Positions 42,383-53,341 of a DNA stretch of 64,000 nt are shown piece by piece; positions within the stretch are counted from its first letter, which is position 1; every line of letters begins with the position of its first letter. Source of the stretch: Monarcha castaneiventris obscurior (Eukaryota > Chordata > Aves > Passeriformes > Monarchidae); NCBI GenBank assembly GCA_026261815.1, contig JAMPIT010000510.1, positions 18,138,001-18,202,000 on the forward strand, read 5' to 3'. The translations under genes were made by a program, and so were the position numbers. Below the pieces are notes generated by a model, which saw only the letters and a program-made list of their open reading frames with translations, made no database searches and was not told the origin of the DNA.

Positions 42383-45300
42383 TTTTGTCAGAAGGAGGTT
42401 TCCAGGTGAAACTTTGAGATTTTTGCTGTAGAAAATATTTCATCCCATGTTTACCATTTCACTTTTTTTCTCACTTACTCTGCCTTGATAGACAAAATCT
42501 GGTCTACTGCATTGCATCCCAAATGCAAATACCCTGGCAGTTCTCTGCTGTCACTGCTCATCGTAGTTCATCCTGCCTTTATGGTCCATCAAGTAGAGGC
42601 TGCTTGACTGAAGTCTGAAGGCCCTTCCCTTGCCTCATCTATCATCTGTTCAATATTAAAAGCTTTCTTCCCACAGCCTGCGTGTACAGGATCTAGCTTC
42701 TGCTGTCTACTCATTACATTTTCAAATACACATTTGCATGCTTTTGTTAAAAATGCCCCTCATTCTTGAAAGATGGTCCTCTGAATATATAAAGATACCA
42801 CATTTACCTCCTTGGAGACTCTCTTGCTAACTCTGCATCAGTATCTCCAAACACTAATTCTGGTGTGTCAGAAGTACAACAGCAGTTACTACTCTGGCCA
42901 GTACTGTTATATTGTTCTCTTGTACTCCACCTTTCCTACCCCAATCAGGTCTTCTTTCCACCAGTGTCTTGTTTTATATTTAGTTTGCAATCTCCTGAGG
43001 ACAAAGATTGTGCTTCAGCTCCCTCCAGTTTTTGATTCCATGTACTTTGAGAACTCAGTTTGTTATTAATGATAACGATAAAGTACCATGCTTTGTATGA
43101 ACAGAATTAAAGCTTAATTTCCCCCCAAGCCCTCCATGCCATTTCTAGCAAGGGAGAGGGAGCACAGTCAAACAGCAGACACTTTGTTACTGTAGTCTGT
43201 ATCTGAGCATACTTAGAGTCTTTTCACAGTGAATACTGCAAGAAGTTCTATTTATTTCAGCATTAATCACTCTGAACAAAAGTGAAAGAATTTGGCCCCC
43301 ACTAATGAAAGCCAGCAGTGCTCTGCTGTTGGCAAAGTGCAGAGCAATCCTTTCCCAGAACTTCAGAAAGATAAAATGAAGTAGGATGAACATATAGGTG
43401 CCAATCTCTTGATAAACCAGAAAAGAGTGAAACTAATTTATAATTGATTCGTGTTAAAGATATCTTAAAATGATGATAGCTTGTATATGTAAATAAAAAG
43501 CAAGGGCACAAGCTAGAACATTTTGTCCCCATTCACAGTGATTCTTATTTTTCTCTATCCAAAATATTTGTTTGTTTACTTAGATGTCAAAGAGGACACC
43601 TACTCATATGCCCTTGGTGCTTTTCACATAACTTCAACCACAGAATTAGTATGAAATTCACTGGAGTCTGCTGTTAGGAAAGCAAGCAATGGAAAACCTC
43701 AAATCTTTTCTTCCCTTCCAGTGGTAACCCAGACTTACAACATCCCACTCAGACCATTTAGCCTGTGATGGAAAACAAAACCAGACCTCTAGGACCCCCA
43801 AAGAGATAAAGACCACTGCCTAAGTTATAAATATTACTTGATGTGTTTATGTCTAGGCTGTCTGAGCTACTATTTGAAGCTACAGAAGCACAGCAACACC
43901 ATTTTGAGTATAATAAATTTCAAGAAGCTTCATTACAGTCAGTTCCTGAAGAATTAGATTCATTATAAAATTTGGCATTGCACTGATTAGCATCAGTCTG
44001 CATCATTGATCTTGTAGATCCTGTTTCCTCTTTTGCTTTATTATTACTTTCTAAGGGACACTAGTGTAACAGCCTGTGTCCTCTAAACAGCACATAGTAA
44101 CCAAGGATGTACTCTTCCCACATTTTCCTCCACAAGATGTATCCTGTTTGGTTCTTCTACAAGTAGAAAAATACCGTGAGGTGATTAAATTAACTAAAAA
44201 TCCTGACTCATTATAATTAAGGACGGGAGGATAGAAAGGAAAGGAGTTGTACTTTTATCATAGTCTTCCAGTAGTTTACAAATGGCAAACCAAGATGTAG
44301 TCATGGTTCTCTTCCCTTAGGTCTGATTCTCTTCTTACCAGGTGCAGTGGAGTTTGTACAGTTACTTTACTAGGACTAGATCAGGCTGCATAGTGGAATC
44401 TGTATCAAATGAAAAACACAGTGCTAATTAGAGGCCAGAATACTATGCAGTATCAATTAACTTGGTGTTTAATTACCATGGTGATTGGAAGGAACTATAA
44501 ATTGCTAAATATATTATTAGTGTATTATTTCATGCCACAATGGCATCAGAGCATGATTATAACTAGACTTTTCCCCAACATTTTACATGCTTGCAAGCTT
44601 CTAAGACAGTACTTTCATTCCTGCCAATATTCTGTTATCAAAGAGCAAAGACAAATATAATATATAGCTTCTTTTAAGGCAACTGGGAACTTCCTCCTTT
44701 CTTTTCATCATATACAGTGGTTTCATTGCAATTACTCTGAAAAGAACCATTTTGGCAAGACTAGTATCAAGCAGGAAAACTACATTTTCTGTGGAAAATG
44801 TACTTTCATTTTCTTTCCCCCAGAAATGTTAGCCATGTTGTGCTGAATGTCAGAATGTATCAAGCAGGAAACATGAGTACTGATCAGCTGGCTACTTATA
44901 CTCTTAACCAACATATGAAAAATATGTGAGAGACCAGAATTTTACCGTTTTGCCAGGTCTTCTAACATTCCAAAAGGAAATTAGGCGTGTTTGACCTGTG
45001 AATTATTCCTAACGTATACCTTCCTTCAAGCAGATTCTGTAGAATAGCACTTATTGTAACTGCTACTATGAGGTGTAATACATCAAAAATACTCGTGATG
45101 GTAATTCAACTTCTGAACAGCTGACTATGATTAAGAGCATAAAATAGGCATAGGCCAGTTGCTGCATGAGATGTGTTCTCATTACTCAATAGCACTGTTT
45201 CCTTTGGGGAAAAACTACCTGATCTTGCCTCTGGATTTAGTTTTCTGCAATAAAGTATCTGAAATTAGTAAGATTTTTATCAGTGCCTGCCACAGAGTTT

Positions 45301-47039
45301 GGTTTAGGCTTGCCAGTTTGGTTCTGTTGCTGATTATGAAAAACAGCCATATCACTGCAGTTTATCTTAGTAAATTGTGGTGACATAACATGGGATTATC
45401 AATTGCTAGTATCTAGTCACTAATTACCTGCTTTCAGTAAACCTGGAAGTCTAGGGATATTTTTGATAGAGTAACATCTTCAAAAATGATACAGAAGGGA
45501 AGATAATATCTTTTGTTCTATTGCTACATTCTGGCCATTGCAGTCAGCAGCTGAAGAAAAGGAGATTTGTCTTCCAGACAGGCTGGGCACGCTAAGATGG
45601 TGCATCCAAGTGTGGCTGCCAGAAGAGCACTGCTGAAGGTTGCAGTACTGGCTGACGTGGGCTGGTGCTTGTGGGTGGTGACACAGCAGTATGATACAAA
45701 ACCTTCGAAACTGAGTTTATTATTTCACGTTTAGACTGTGTGTCATGGCTCATCTTTGTAGGGCAGCTGAGTACTATATCAGAAATTAATTTTTCATCTC
45801 TACCTGGCTCCTAACTGATAAAAACCTGTGGCAGAAAACAGGCGTAGTATGTCTTATGTGCCGGTAATGGCTGTGTTGGTAGGAGATTAAATAAAGAGAG
45901 GCAGAGGTCAGAGGCAGATTTACTGGGCAGAGGAGCTGATTGTAGGAACCATAATCCTCTCTTCTCCCATTAACATCAGCAGGTGTTTGCTCTGGGTCAT
46001 GGGATGTGGGAGTATTTACATAATTATGCTGTCTCCCTTCCAGATCTTGAATGCATCCATCCCTGGAAGGCATCCCTTTTCTCAAAAGAGTTTGTCCAGT
46101 CATTTGGAGGACACTGTAGCTGGAATTGCAGGCAGAGGAGTGACATACAACTTCTGCACAAGTTCTGGACAAGCACGTCATCTCCACTACATCAGCTAAA
46201 GTAGAGTAGTTTAAGATGAACCTTTTCAGATGAACCTTTTAAGAACAGGGACAAAGGAAAACAAATCCACATCACAAAGTAAGCAGAAGACGTTATTAAA
46301 ACAGTGGTAACATGGAATACATCTGTCTGTTTGCTTTTAGCTTCTATGGGTATTGCTGACATTGCAGCTACATTGTAATTTAAACAAGACAGGGATATCG
46401 ATACTGTTTAACATGACTGCTTTACCTGGGCGCGCAGCTCTTTCAAGCATAGGGCACTCCCTTGCAGAAACATCAGCCTCTTCCTTGCACATCACATATA
46501 CTCGGCCAAAAGAGCAAGCCGTAAGTAATTGATTGTGACTAAATCAAATGAAGCCCCTGTTGTCCTTCTCATCTATCAGACTCTCTGCTGGAGAAACATC
46601 CAGCACAGGGAAGGGACCACTGTTAAAACAGTATTTCCCAGAACACAGAGGAAGCAGAGTCACAAAATGGCTTTCCTAAATGGGATAAGGGCCCTGCTAA
46701 TGCTTTCAGGCTAGTATACTGATGAAGAAATCAGGATTCGTTTTAGTCTGTAAAGTGTGCAAAAAGTGTCTGCCAGGGTTTAACTTTGAAACCTTTTAGG
46801 AGCACAAGAGCTTGTAAGAGAAGTGATGCAGGGGGAAGGAGGTGGTAAGTGGGTGGAATGCAGAGAAAGTGGGAAAGAAAGGCTGTGTTGCAAGGGCTAT
46901 GGCTTGAACTTGGGTGAAGAGTTGATGAACCTAGGCCTCTGAAAAAAAAAAATTAGTTTTCTTTCCGCAAAAGTTGAAGCACGGGCAAAGCACCCATTAC
47001 AACCTCCCGAGAAAAGGCAGCCCGTTTCCAGCCAGGTTT
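42383..47039. other. Upstream region of the CpG island, no gene seen
   Basis: AT-rich DNA without a supported gene. Small frames (up to 133 codons at 45786-46187 on the minus strand) show no domain and overlap frames on the other strand. The GC content rises abruptly from about 47.0 kb, where the CpG island begins. Upstream regulatory sites for the promoter may lie here, but I cannot point to one. Confidence 0.5.
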
Positions 47040-47402
47040 TCTGTCACCTCGTGGGGGGTGACCTTTCCCTGGAGCAGCGGACGCGGGCCGCTGGCAGCGC
47101 TGGGCGGCAAGGCTGGGGTGGCGGCGGGCAGCTCCCGGTCGCTGTCCAGGGAGCACGGCGGCGGCAGCGGGAGGCGGCTGGGAGCTGGCAGCAGGGCAGC
47201 CGCGGGGTCTCGGCCGGACAGTTCCCGATGAGGGAGGGCCACGGGCACAAGCGGGGTCCCGGAATTTAGGTGCGGGGCCGCGGGACTTGCGGGGTCCCGG
47301 GCCGTCGATGGCGCCTGAGCCCGCGGGGCGCGGGGTCCCGGCCAGGGCAGGAGCCGGGCCGAAGCCCGGGGCACCTTCCCCGCCCCGCGGGGGCCGAGGC
47401 GC

Positions 47403-47426
47403 GGGGGAGGGAAGGAGGGCGGAGGG
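47403..47426 (+). promoter_or_regulatory. Potential G-quadruplex
   Basis: Four G runs (47403-47407, 47409-47411, 47417-47419, 47424-47426) are separated by loops of 1, 5 and 4 bases, which meets the usual G3+N1-7 pattern. A further GGGAAGGA-type repeat follows at about 47459-47481. The site lies some 255 bp upstream of the coding start, within the CpG island. Function is not shown. Confidence 0.5.
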
Positions 47427-47599
47427 CGGCGAGGCGTCGGGCGTGGGACGGGGCGCGGAGGGAAGGAGGGAAGGAGGGAGGCTGGCGGCGGCAGCGCTGC
47501 CCCGGGGGCCGGGGCGGGCGGCGCTCAGGTGAAGGAAGGGCCGCCCGCCCGGGGCGGCGGTGACGCGGCTGCGGCGCGGCGGGGCTGCCCCGCGGCCCC

Positions 47600-47644
47600 A
47601 TGTGGCCGCCGCCGCCCGTCCCCGGCGAGGAGAGCGGGCGCTGA
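47600..47644 (+). other. Upstream ORF, 14 codons, in putative 5' UTR
   Basis: An ATG at 47600 opens a 14-codon frame that ends at TGA 47642-47644, 37 bases before the main start codon. The frame is proline-rich because of the local GC content. It matters only if transcription starts upstream of 47600, which cannot be told from the sequence. Confidence 0.35.
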
Positions 47645-47664
47645 GCGGGGCTGCCCGGGGCGGC

Positions 47665-47685
47665 ATGCGGAGCCGCCGAGGATGA
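47665..47685 (+). other. Upstream ORF, 6 codons, stop overlapping the main start
   Basis: An ATG at 47665 opens a six-codon frame that ends at TGA 47683-47685. The main start codon is 47682-47684, so the two overlap as ATGA. The upstream ATG has C at -3 counted from GGC|ATG (GGC gives G at -3) and C at +4, while the main ATG has A at -3 and A at +4. Overlaps of this kind can allow termination-reinitiation or leaky scanning. That would be a translational control on the isoform, but this is an inference. Confidence 0.4.
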
Positions 47686-47805
47686 GCAGCCAGCGCCGTT
47701 CGGCCAAGGCGCAGCTCCGGAGGTCGCTGAGCGAGCAGCTGCGGGACTCCACCGCCAAAGCCTGGGACTTGCTGTGGAGGAATGTCCGGGAGCGGCGGCT
47801 CGCAG
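47682..47805 (+). CDS. First coding exon, probable DLC1/STARD13-family RhoGAP isoform (partial)
   Basis: The ATG at 47682 lies inside the CpG island in an acceptable context (A at -3). The frame runs 41 codons plus one base to a splice donor, CAG|GTCAGT, at 47805/47806. The peptide starts with a basic, serine-rich stretch (MSSQRRSAKAQLRRSLSEQL) and continues into a Trp-containing segment, AWDLLWRNVRERRLA. I recall this type of N-terminus from alternative-promoter isoforms of the DLC RhoGAP family. In these isoforms it precedes the shared exon coding for the SAM domain, which starts with a residue pattern like EIEAKEACDW. The leftover G plus an acceptor exon beginning AA would give that Glu, consistent with phase 1. 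DLC proteins switch off RhoA/Cdc42 at focal adhesions through a RhoGAP domain and carry a C-terminal START domain. None of those domains is in this window. I cannot tell DLC1 from STARD13 by memory. The frame is open upstream to 47529 but has no in-frame ATG there. Confidence 0.6.
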
Positions 47806-48190
47806 GTCAGTCCCCGCCGCGCCGCGGCCGCCGCTACCTGCCCGCGGCCGCCCGAGGGCACACCCCGGGGCACGGCGCGGCCCCAGCGGCGCGGAGGGGT
47901 CCCGCTCCGGGGGGACGTCCGGGGGCACCAGCTCCGCTGCCGCCGCCGGAGCGAGGAGACCCCGCGGCTTCGGCCCGGCGGGACGGGGAGCTCCCGGCAG
48001 GAACGCGGCCGGCGGTGTCCGGGCGGGTCGGGCTGCGGGCAGCAGCCGGGTGCAGACAGGTCGGACCCCCAGCCCCTGCGGGCAGCGCCTGCCCGGATGC
48101 TGCGGGCAGCGCGGGGGTGCTCGCACAAGCAGCCGGGCTCGGGGCTAAGCCTGGCGGTCGGTCCGTGTCGGAGGCGCCTTCTGAGCATCT

Positions 48191-51100
48191 CCGAAATGAA
48201 GAGGGTCGGCTTTGCCTCTGGGAAGCAGGCTCACCTGCTTCTCTGATCAGTTTTCTGAGTCTAACCAACCAGGTTGGTTCCTCATATGGTTTGCATGTGA
48301 GAAGTGCCACAAGTCCCAAAGAAACATGGTCTGTTGGTTTTCAAGAGCTTTTATAGCTTCAGGTCACCTACCTGCTCTGGAAAACCAGCCTCCTGCAGCC
48401 TTTCCATCCCCAGGTGGGGACCTGAAGGACACAGAACAGGGCAGGTGCTCCAAGAGGTCGGGTCTCATTTAGAGCTTTGCTATTGCAGCAGCACAGTCAC
48501 TTTATACACACAAGCATACATCCAATTTGTATTTGCAAATATTCTGTGAATTAGAAGATCTAGAGTGTACATGCAAGTGCAAGGTAAAGTTATTATACTG
48601 GAAAACAATACATCAAGATTTATGAGCAGGATCAAGTATAATGAAGTCTAATTTGTAAAGATGGATTCCTCTGCCACATCCTACAGCATTGTTAGGAGTT
48701 TGGTGACCTTGTCTAGGGCACTGTGACATGCTGGTATTGTGTAATACAGAGGTAAATGATGCAGGTTTTCAGACCACGTCTACAGCACGTTAGTTCTTAT
48801 GTACATACAATTAAAGTAATAGATAAAAATTGCATGTAGTTTTTTGAAAAATTCATCTAAACTGAGTAGCTTCAATAATGAATTACTAACATGACTAATT
48901 TTGTAATATTATGGTTAACCAAAATACTAAACTTTTAATTTTTAAGTTTACCTTTAATTCCCTTATTCCTATATTGATGGCAGACTCCAGCAGACATTCA
49001 TCAAAGATACTGTTGGCTATTTTTTTCTTTTTTGGTCAAAGACAACTATTGCTTGATTGAGCAAAGAACCTGGGCAGGCTGCCATGGTACTGTAGCCAAC
49101 TTCTTAAAGCAACTGGATATTAAAATTGATGGAGTCAAAACTTTTTATTTAAGGTGGATAGAATACTAATGTCCCGGGTTTATGCGCTGCCATAATTTAA
49201 GTGCTATTCATAGTACTCTGGTGAGACGCTGATGCACTTGCCCTTTAACTAAATTACCTATCTGACAACATAATGAAATGTGTACAAATATCTGTTGAAG
49301 CCAGATATGTTCTCTTGTTCTGATGCTTTTCTGTGTCTGGCATTTTTGTCCTTGTTTTTATATTTGTTTGTTGTGCTGCCCTGCGTAGCTGCAGTGTATG
49401 TTCCTAGGCCTCTTCTTCCAGCTTTTGTTAATGAGAAGGCAAGGAATTTAAGCTGATCTAAATGTGTCACTATTTGCTGGTTGCCAGACCAGCTTCTTCT
49501 CCATCACAATAGACCTGATCCCAGTCAGGTAGATGGTTGTAGGAGTTCCATCCTTTTCCTCAAAGCTGGCATTGTAGTTCTGTTCTGACTGGCAGTCAGA
49601 GCAGCAGTGTAACTGGTACCTAATGTTAAAAGAGCCATGACCAAAACGAAGTGCAGTTTTAACCATCAATATGCTGTCATATTCCAGCCATCAGGCCAAA
49701 TAAAGACTTGTGATTGAATCCTCGCTGTGATGATGGCTTTGCAGGCACTTATACAGTTACTCTTTTGGTCTGCTTTACTCTTTTATCTGTTTGTTAAGGA
49801 TACAGACACCAGCTGCCCAACATAAACCTGTAAAGAAAGTAAGCACATTTTTATCATTCATAAAAATGATATAATTGTTAGGGTTGGATGAGGTGTTGGG
49901 AATTCTCTGGTCTAGTCTCCAGCTCAGAGCAGGATCAGCACTGGGAGCAGAGCAGATTACTCAGCGCTTTTCCCGGGGCTCCTTGGGAAGAGCTTCTGCC
50001 CTGATGTCCACGTGTTGGAGCAGAGGACAGCAGGATGATGTTGGGCAGCAGGGGTGTGAGCTGGAGAAAGGAGCTGAGTCCTGGCTAGAGCAAGGAGAGA
50101 GCTGAACTTTGACTCAGCTGCTCCCGAAGAGGCAGAGAGCGTGGCTGTGTTGCTGTGGAAAGTAGGTTGTGCATGAAAAGATTGCTACAGTGTGCTCCTC
50201 CCCTCCTTCCCTCCCCCTTTACAGCAGAGGTGATGAGCAGCAGCCTGGCTCCTGGCATGCTCCTGGACAGGGCTGCTCCGTACTGTCTCTTATTCAGGGC
50301 AGATCTATGGTGTCCAGCAGCTCTTAGTCACTTTTTCTGATTCACTGACAGGGATTAGTTTTTTAAACAATGGGTGTACCCTCTGCAATGCCAAAAATTG
50401 CACCCTTAGGGGATTTTCTGTGCTTTTCAAAATTTTTGCGGAGGTATTTTACACTGTTTCCACTATGGTTGAAATTGGAATTCACAAACTGAATGGGAAA
50501 TGTATCAGAATTTTAACTCCCTGTGGGGAACTATTCACCTGAAAAGTTATATAAAATACTGTCGGTTTAATTTAATCCTGAACCACTTTGCCATTATTGA
50601 AAACCATTGTTTAAGGAATTTGACTTTCGGTATTTAATAGATTCTCCAAAAATGATGACCTAAGGTAATTCTGAGATCCCTGCTAAAATCATGATCACCT
50701 GTTACAATAAAACGCAACAAGTTTCAGTTCTTACATTCCTTGTTTGTAAGGAGAAAGTGCCACCCTCTATCTGGCATTCTTACAGTTACTCTACAATAAA
50801 ATAAACTAAAATTAAAATTCAGTTTTTAAATTCAGGAAACTGAATTACCTTTGAAGTCAGGAAACACTGGAGTTAAGGATCCCTTTTGCTGTATTGCACA
50901 GCCTCCTGGTAGGGTAGGATTGTCATGACTGACACGACTGACATGATTGATTGACATGATTACCTCACCTTTTTTTCCTCAGAATTTTTCATCCTCATTT
51001 ACTGTAGAATGTGATAATCCCTGTTGCTGAATCTCTTAAAATAGAGCCTGCTGTACTTCAGCTTTTTCAGATCCTGGACTGAGCACAGAATTATGAATTC

Positions 51101-52812
51101 CCTCAGGTGTTCATGAGCCTGGTGCTTAGGAGCGCTGTCTTGAATATGTCGTACCATTAATGTTTTAGTTGTATTCCTAGAAGCTGCAAGGTTACATTGT
51201 TCCCATTTTACAGATAGAAATGAGGCAAAATGAGGCTGAACCTCAGGAATATCAGCTCTTGTTGGTTAGAACTTGAGTTATCTACTTTAGTATTCAAATT
51301 ATGGCTCTCAGTGGCTGCTGTTGCACAACGTGCAAATGAGCATTTGGAGTCTAACTGTGATGCACCCAAGGAATTAATAACTTGCGGTTTCTGGTGGTCT
51401 GGTTAGATTTGGTTTTAAGTGACTTGGTGTAAAACAGAGAAGAATGGAAGGTGCTGTGCCACAGGGGCACCATTTACTTGTCATAGTCTCAGAAACCTGG
51501 GGTTTTTTCTGCCTCCCACGTGCAAAAGCTGCAGCAGGGCTGATACATGACCATTGACCATCATCAGATGGGATCCTTGGAAACTGCATGTGCAGATGAA
51601 GATGAGACTTTGTTTTAGTGCCTAGTGGGAAGACACCTGAGTTAGAATTAAGCAGGTGACTTCAATTCTGAGAATTGTTGAAGTTTGTGAACTTAATTTT
51701 GTGACCCTAGCATTCCTCTAATAAGAGAAAGCTTTGTCTCTGATTTCCGAGGTTTAGCGTTCAGCTGTGGTTTAGCAATCTTCATGGATTGCAGCCAGGA
51801 TTTCTGCTCTGTAAGGCTGCCTCCACTGTGTTTGTGGCACAGATACACCCTCAGTATTTTTGACAAATCTCTTCTCACCTGAGCTTCATGTCCCACAACC
51901 CTTTGTATGTTCTGTGTTCTTGAAGAGATTAAATCCCTACTTGATCTCCTCTAGCTCTTCCAGTACAATTCCTCTTATCTCTCCATTGACATCCTCTCTA
52001 CTGCCTGCTGCAACAGCCTTATCAGACAGGACACCCTTGAGCACTCAGCTACAGAGCTCTCCAGAAGCAATTCCCTGGGGTAGTTTTGGGGACCAGTTTC
52101 AGACACTCCCACTCTTTTTTTGGCTTGGACGTGCTTTGGTTAAAAGGAATTTGGGATCAAGTTTTCCACCACACCTCCAAGTGGTTTGCTCAGACTGACA
52201 TTTCAAACTTTTTTAACTTGTCCAAGTTTGGACAGATTTTTCAGTTACCAGTGCTAAACTGAGTCTTGGACCTTCGCTGTGAGGTTACAGGGGTTTCTTC
52301 CAAAGGATGAAGCCCTAATGTCTCAAATCAAGTAGCATGAAAAGGTATGGTGGGACAACATACCATGGACTAATTTTTTTCTTAGAAATTGATTGCCTGA
52401 AGCTCCAAAACTGAAACAGGAACATGAGGCAGGCTCGTGAGTAAAAGAAAATATTAGTCTGAAGAAGGCAAAATTACGACCTTTAAATGGAAAGTTTTAG
52501 AAGTCCTACTCTTAGGTGTCCTTAACTATTCAGGAGGACCTTATAAATTGATTGGCCGCTACAGGTATCTCTTCAAATGTGACTGAAATGCATTTATATC
52601 AGAGATGAAGCTGAACATTATCTGATGTAAGTAGAAAATGGAGAATAATTTGTCCAGCAGAAAGTACCTGCCACACTCAGCATAAGGCAGAGATGACAAG
52701 GCAATGCACCTACTCCTCTCAAAAGTAACTGGTGGTTGGTTTGTGGGTTATTGTGGTTTCATTGGGTGCAAATGAACAAGCCTAAGTTTGTAATTGCACC
52801 TCTGACAGCATG
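48191..52812. other. Probable first intron, proximal part
   Basis: If the donor at 47806 is used, this is intron. It holds no convincing second exon. On the minus strand at about 49433-49697 there is an 80-codon frame of protein-like composition, discussed as a finding. At 50924-50963 a 9-base unit (CATGACTGA, CACGACTGA, CATGATTGA, then TTGA and CATGATTAC) repeats about four times. A GC-richer patch at 49870-50340 has no identified content. Confidence 0.45.
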
Positions 52813-53341
52813 GTGCTCTGTGGAGGGCTGTGAGCCTTTGACCCAGGAGTCCTCTGCCCTCCTTTGCGGGAGAAGGACTCAGGGATAAGAAACCTCTCTC
52901 TAGGTTATGGTTACAAAGTGAACCACCCCCAGCATGCCTTGTTTCTCTATGGTAATACCTTGTATCCAGTTGGTAAATTGGGTTCTACCCCACCCCCTGC
53001 CTGTCCCATAAAAGGCCCTGGATCTGCCCTGAATCAGGGAGCTGCTGTCCCTGGCCTCCCCTTCCCAGGGACTGCTGGACAATAAAGCTGCCTCTGTGGC
53101 ACTGCCACACACGGCTCCTGTCTCTCTGTCCCCGAGTTTGCCTCGGGTGATCTCACACAGAGCTGAAATCACAAGAGCTGGAATCACTTGTAGCTGAGAA
53201 ATGGCTACACTTGCTGAGATCACCTTTGTGCAGGGAGGCTGCCTTGGCCCCTGGAGGAGCTGTTCTTTGCAGGACGCTCTTTCTAGGAAGGTCCTGGCTT
53301 CTGGTGCCTGACTAGCATCCAACCTCCTTGTGATAGTGCTC
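52813..53341 (+). mobile_element. Solo LTR, second copy of the same family, with target duplications
   Basis: The LTR spans 52819-53335 (517 bp), from TGTGG to GATA. It is flanked by a perfect 6-bp target duplication GTGCTC (52813-52818 and 53336-53341). It carries the same signals as the copy at 41844: CATAAAAGG at 53007-53015 and AATAAA at 53081-53086, with + orientation. The two copies are highly similar throughout and differ by scattered substitutions and one 16-bp indel. The target duplications differ, so these are two independent insertions and not the two ends of one provirus. No internal retroviral sequence adjoins it. If the gene model holds, this copy lies in the first intron in the sense orientation, with a sense poly(A) signal. 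Confidence 0.9.

Larger units (their letters stand above)
47040..48190 (+). promoter_or_regulatory. CpG-island promoter
   Basis: About 1.15 kb of very GC- and CpG-rich sequence sits in an otherwise AT-rich window. It has dense CGG/GCC words, GC-box-like sites such as GGGGCGGGCG (47511-47520) and CCCCGCCCCG (47378-47387), and no TATA box near the coding start. This is the usual look of a TATA-less vertebrate CpG-island promoter with dispersed start sites. The coding exon at 47682-47805 lies in its downstream half and the island runs on into the intron. The transcription start cannot be placed from sequence alone. Long open frames on both strands across the island are a by-product of the GC content, since stop codons are AT-rich. 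Transcription in both directions is possible but not shown. Confidence 0.85.

Noticed and set aside
46953..48188. A 411-codon open frame on the minus strand across the CpG island, with other long frames in it on both strands
   Set aside because: GC-rich sequence lacks stop codons, the product is low-complexity Pro/Arg/Ala/Gly without a domain, and the + strand exon with its donor site explains the locus better.
41844..53335. The two LTRs as the ends of one provirus
   Set aside because: The target duplications differ (AATCGG/AATGGG versus GTGCTC), and the 10.4 kb between holds a CpG island and unique DNA, not retroviral genes.
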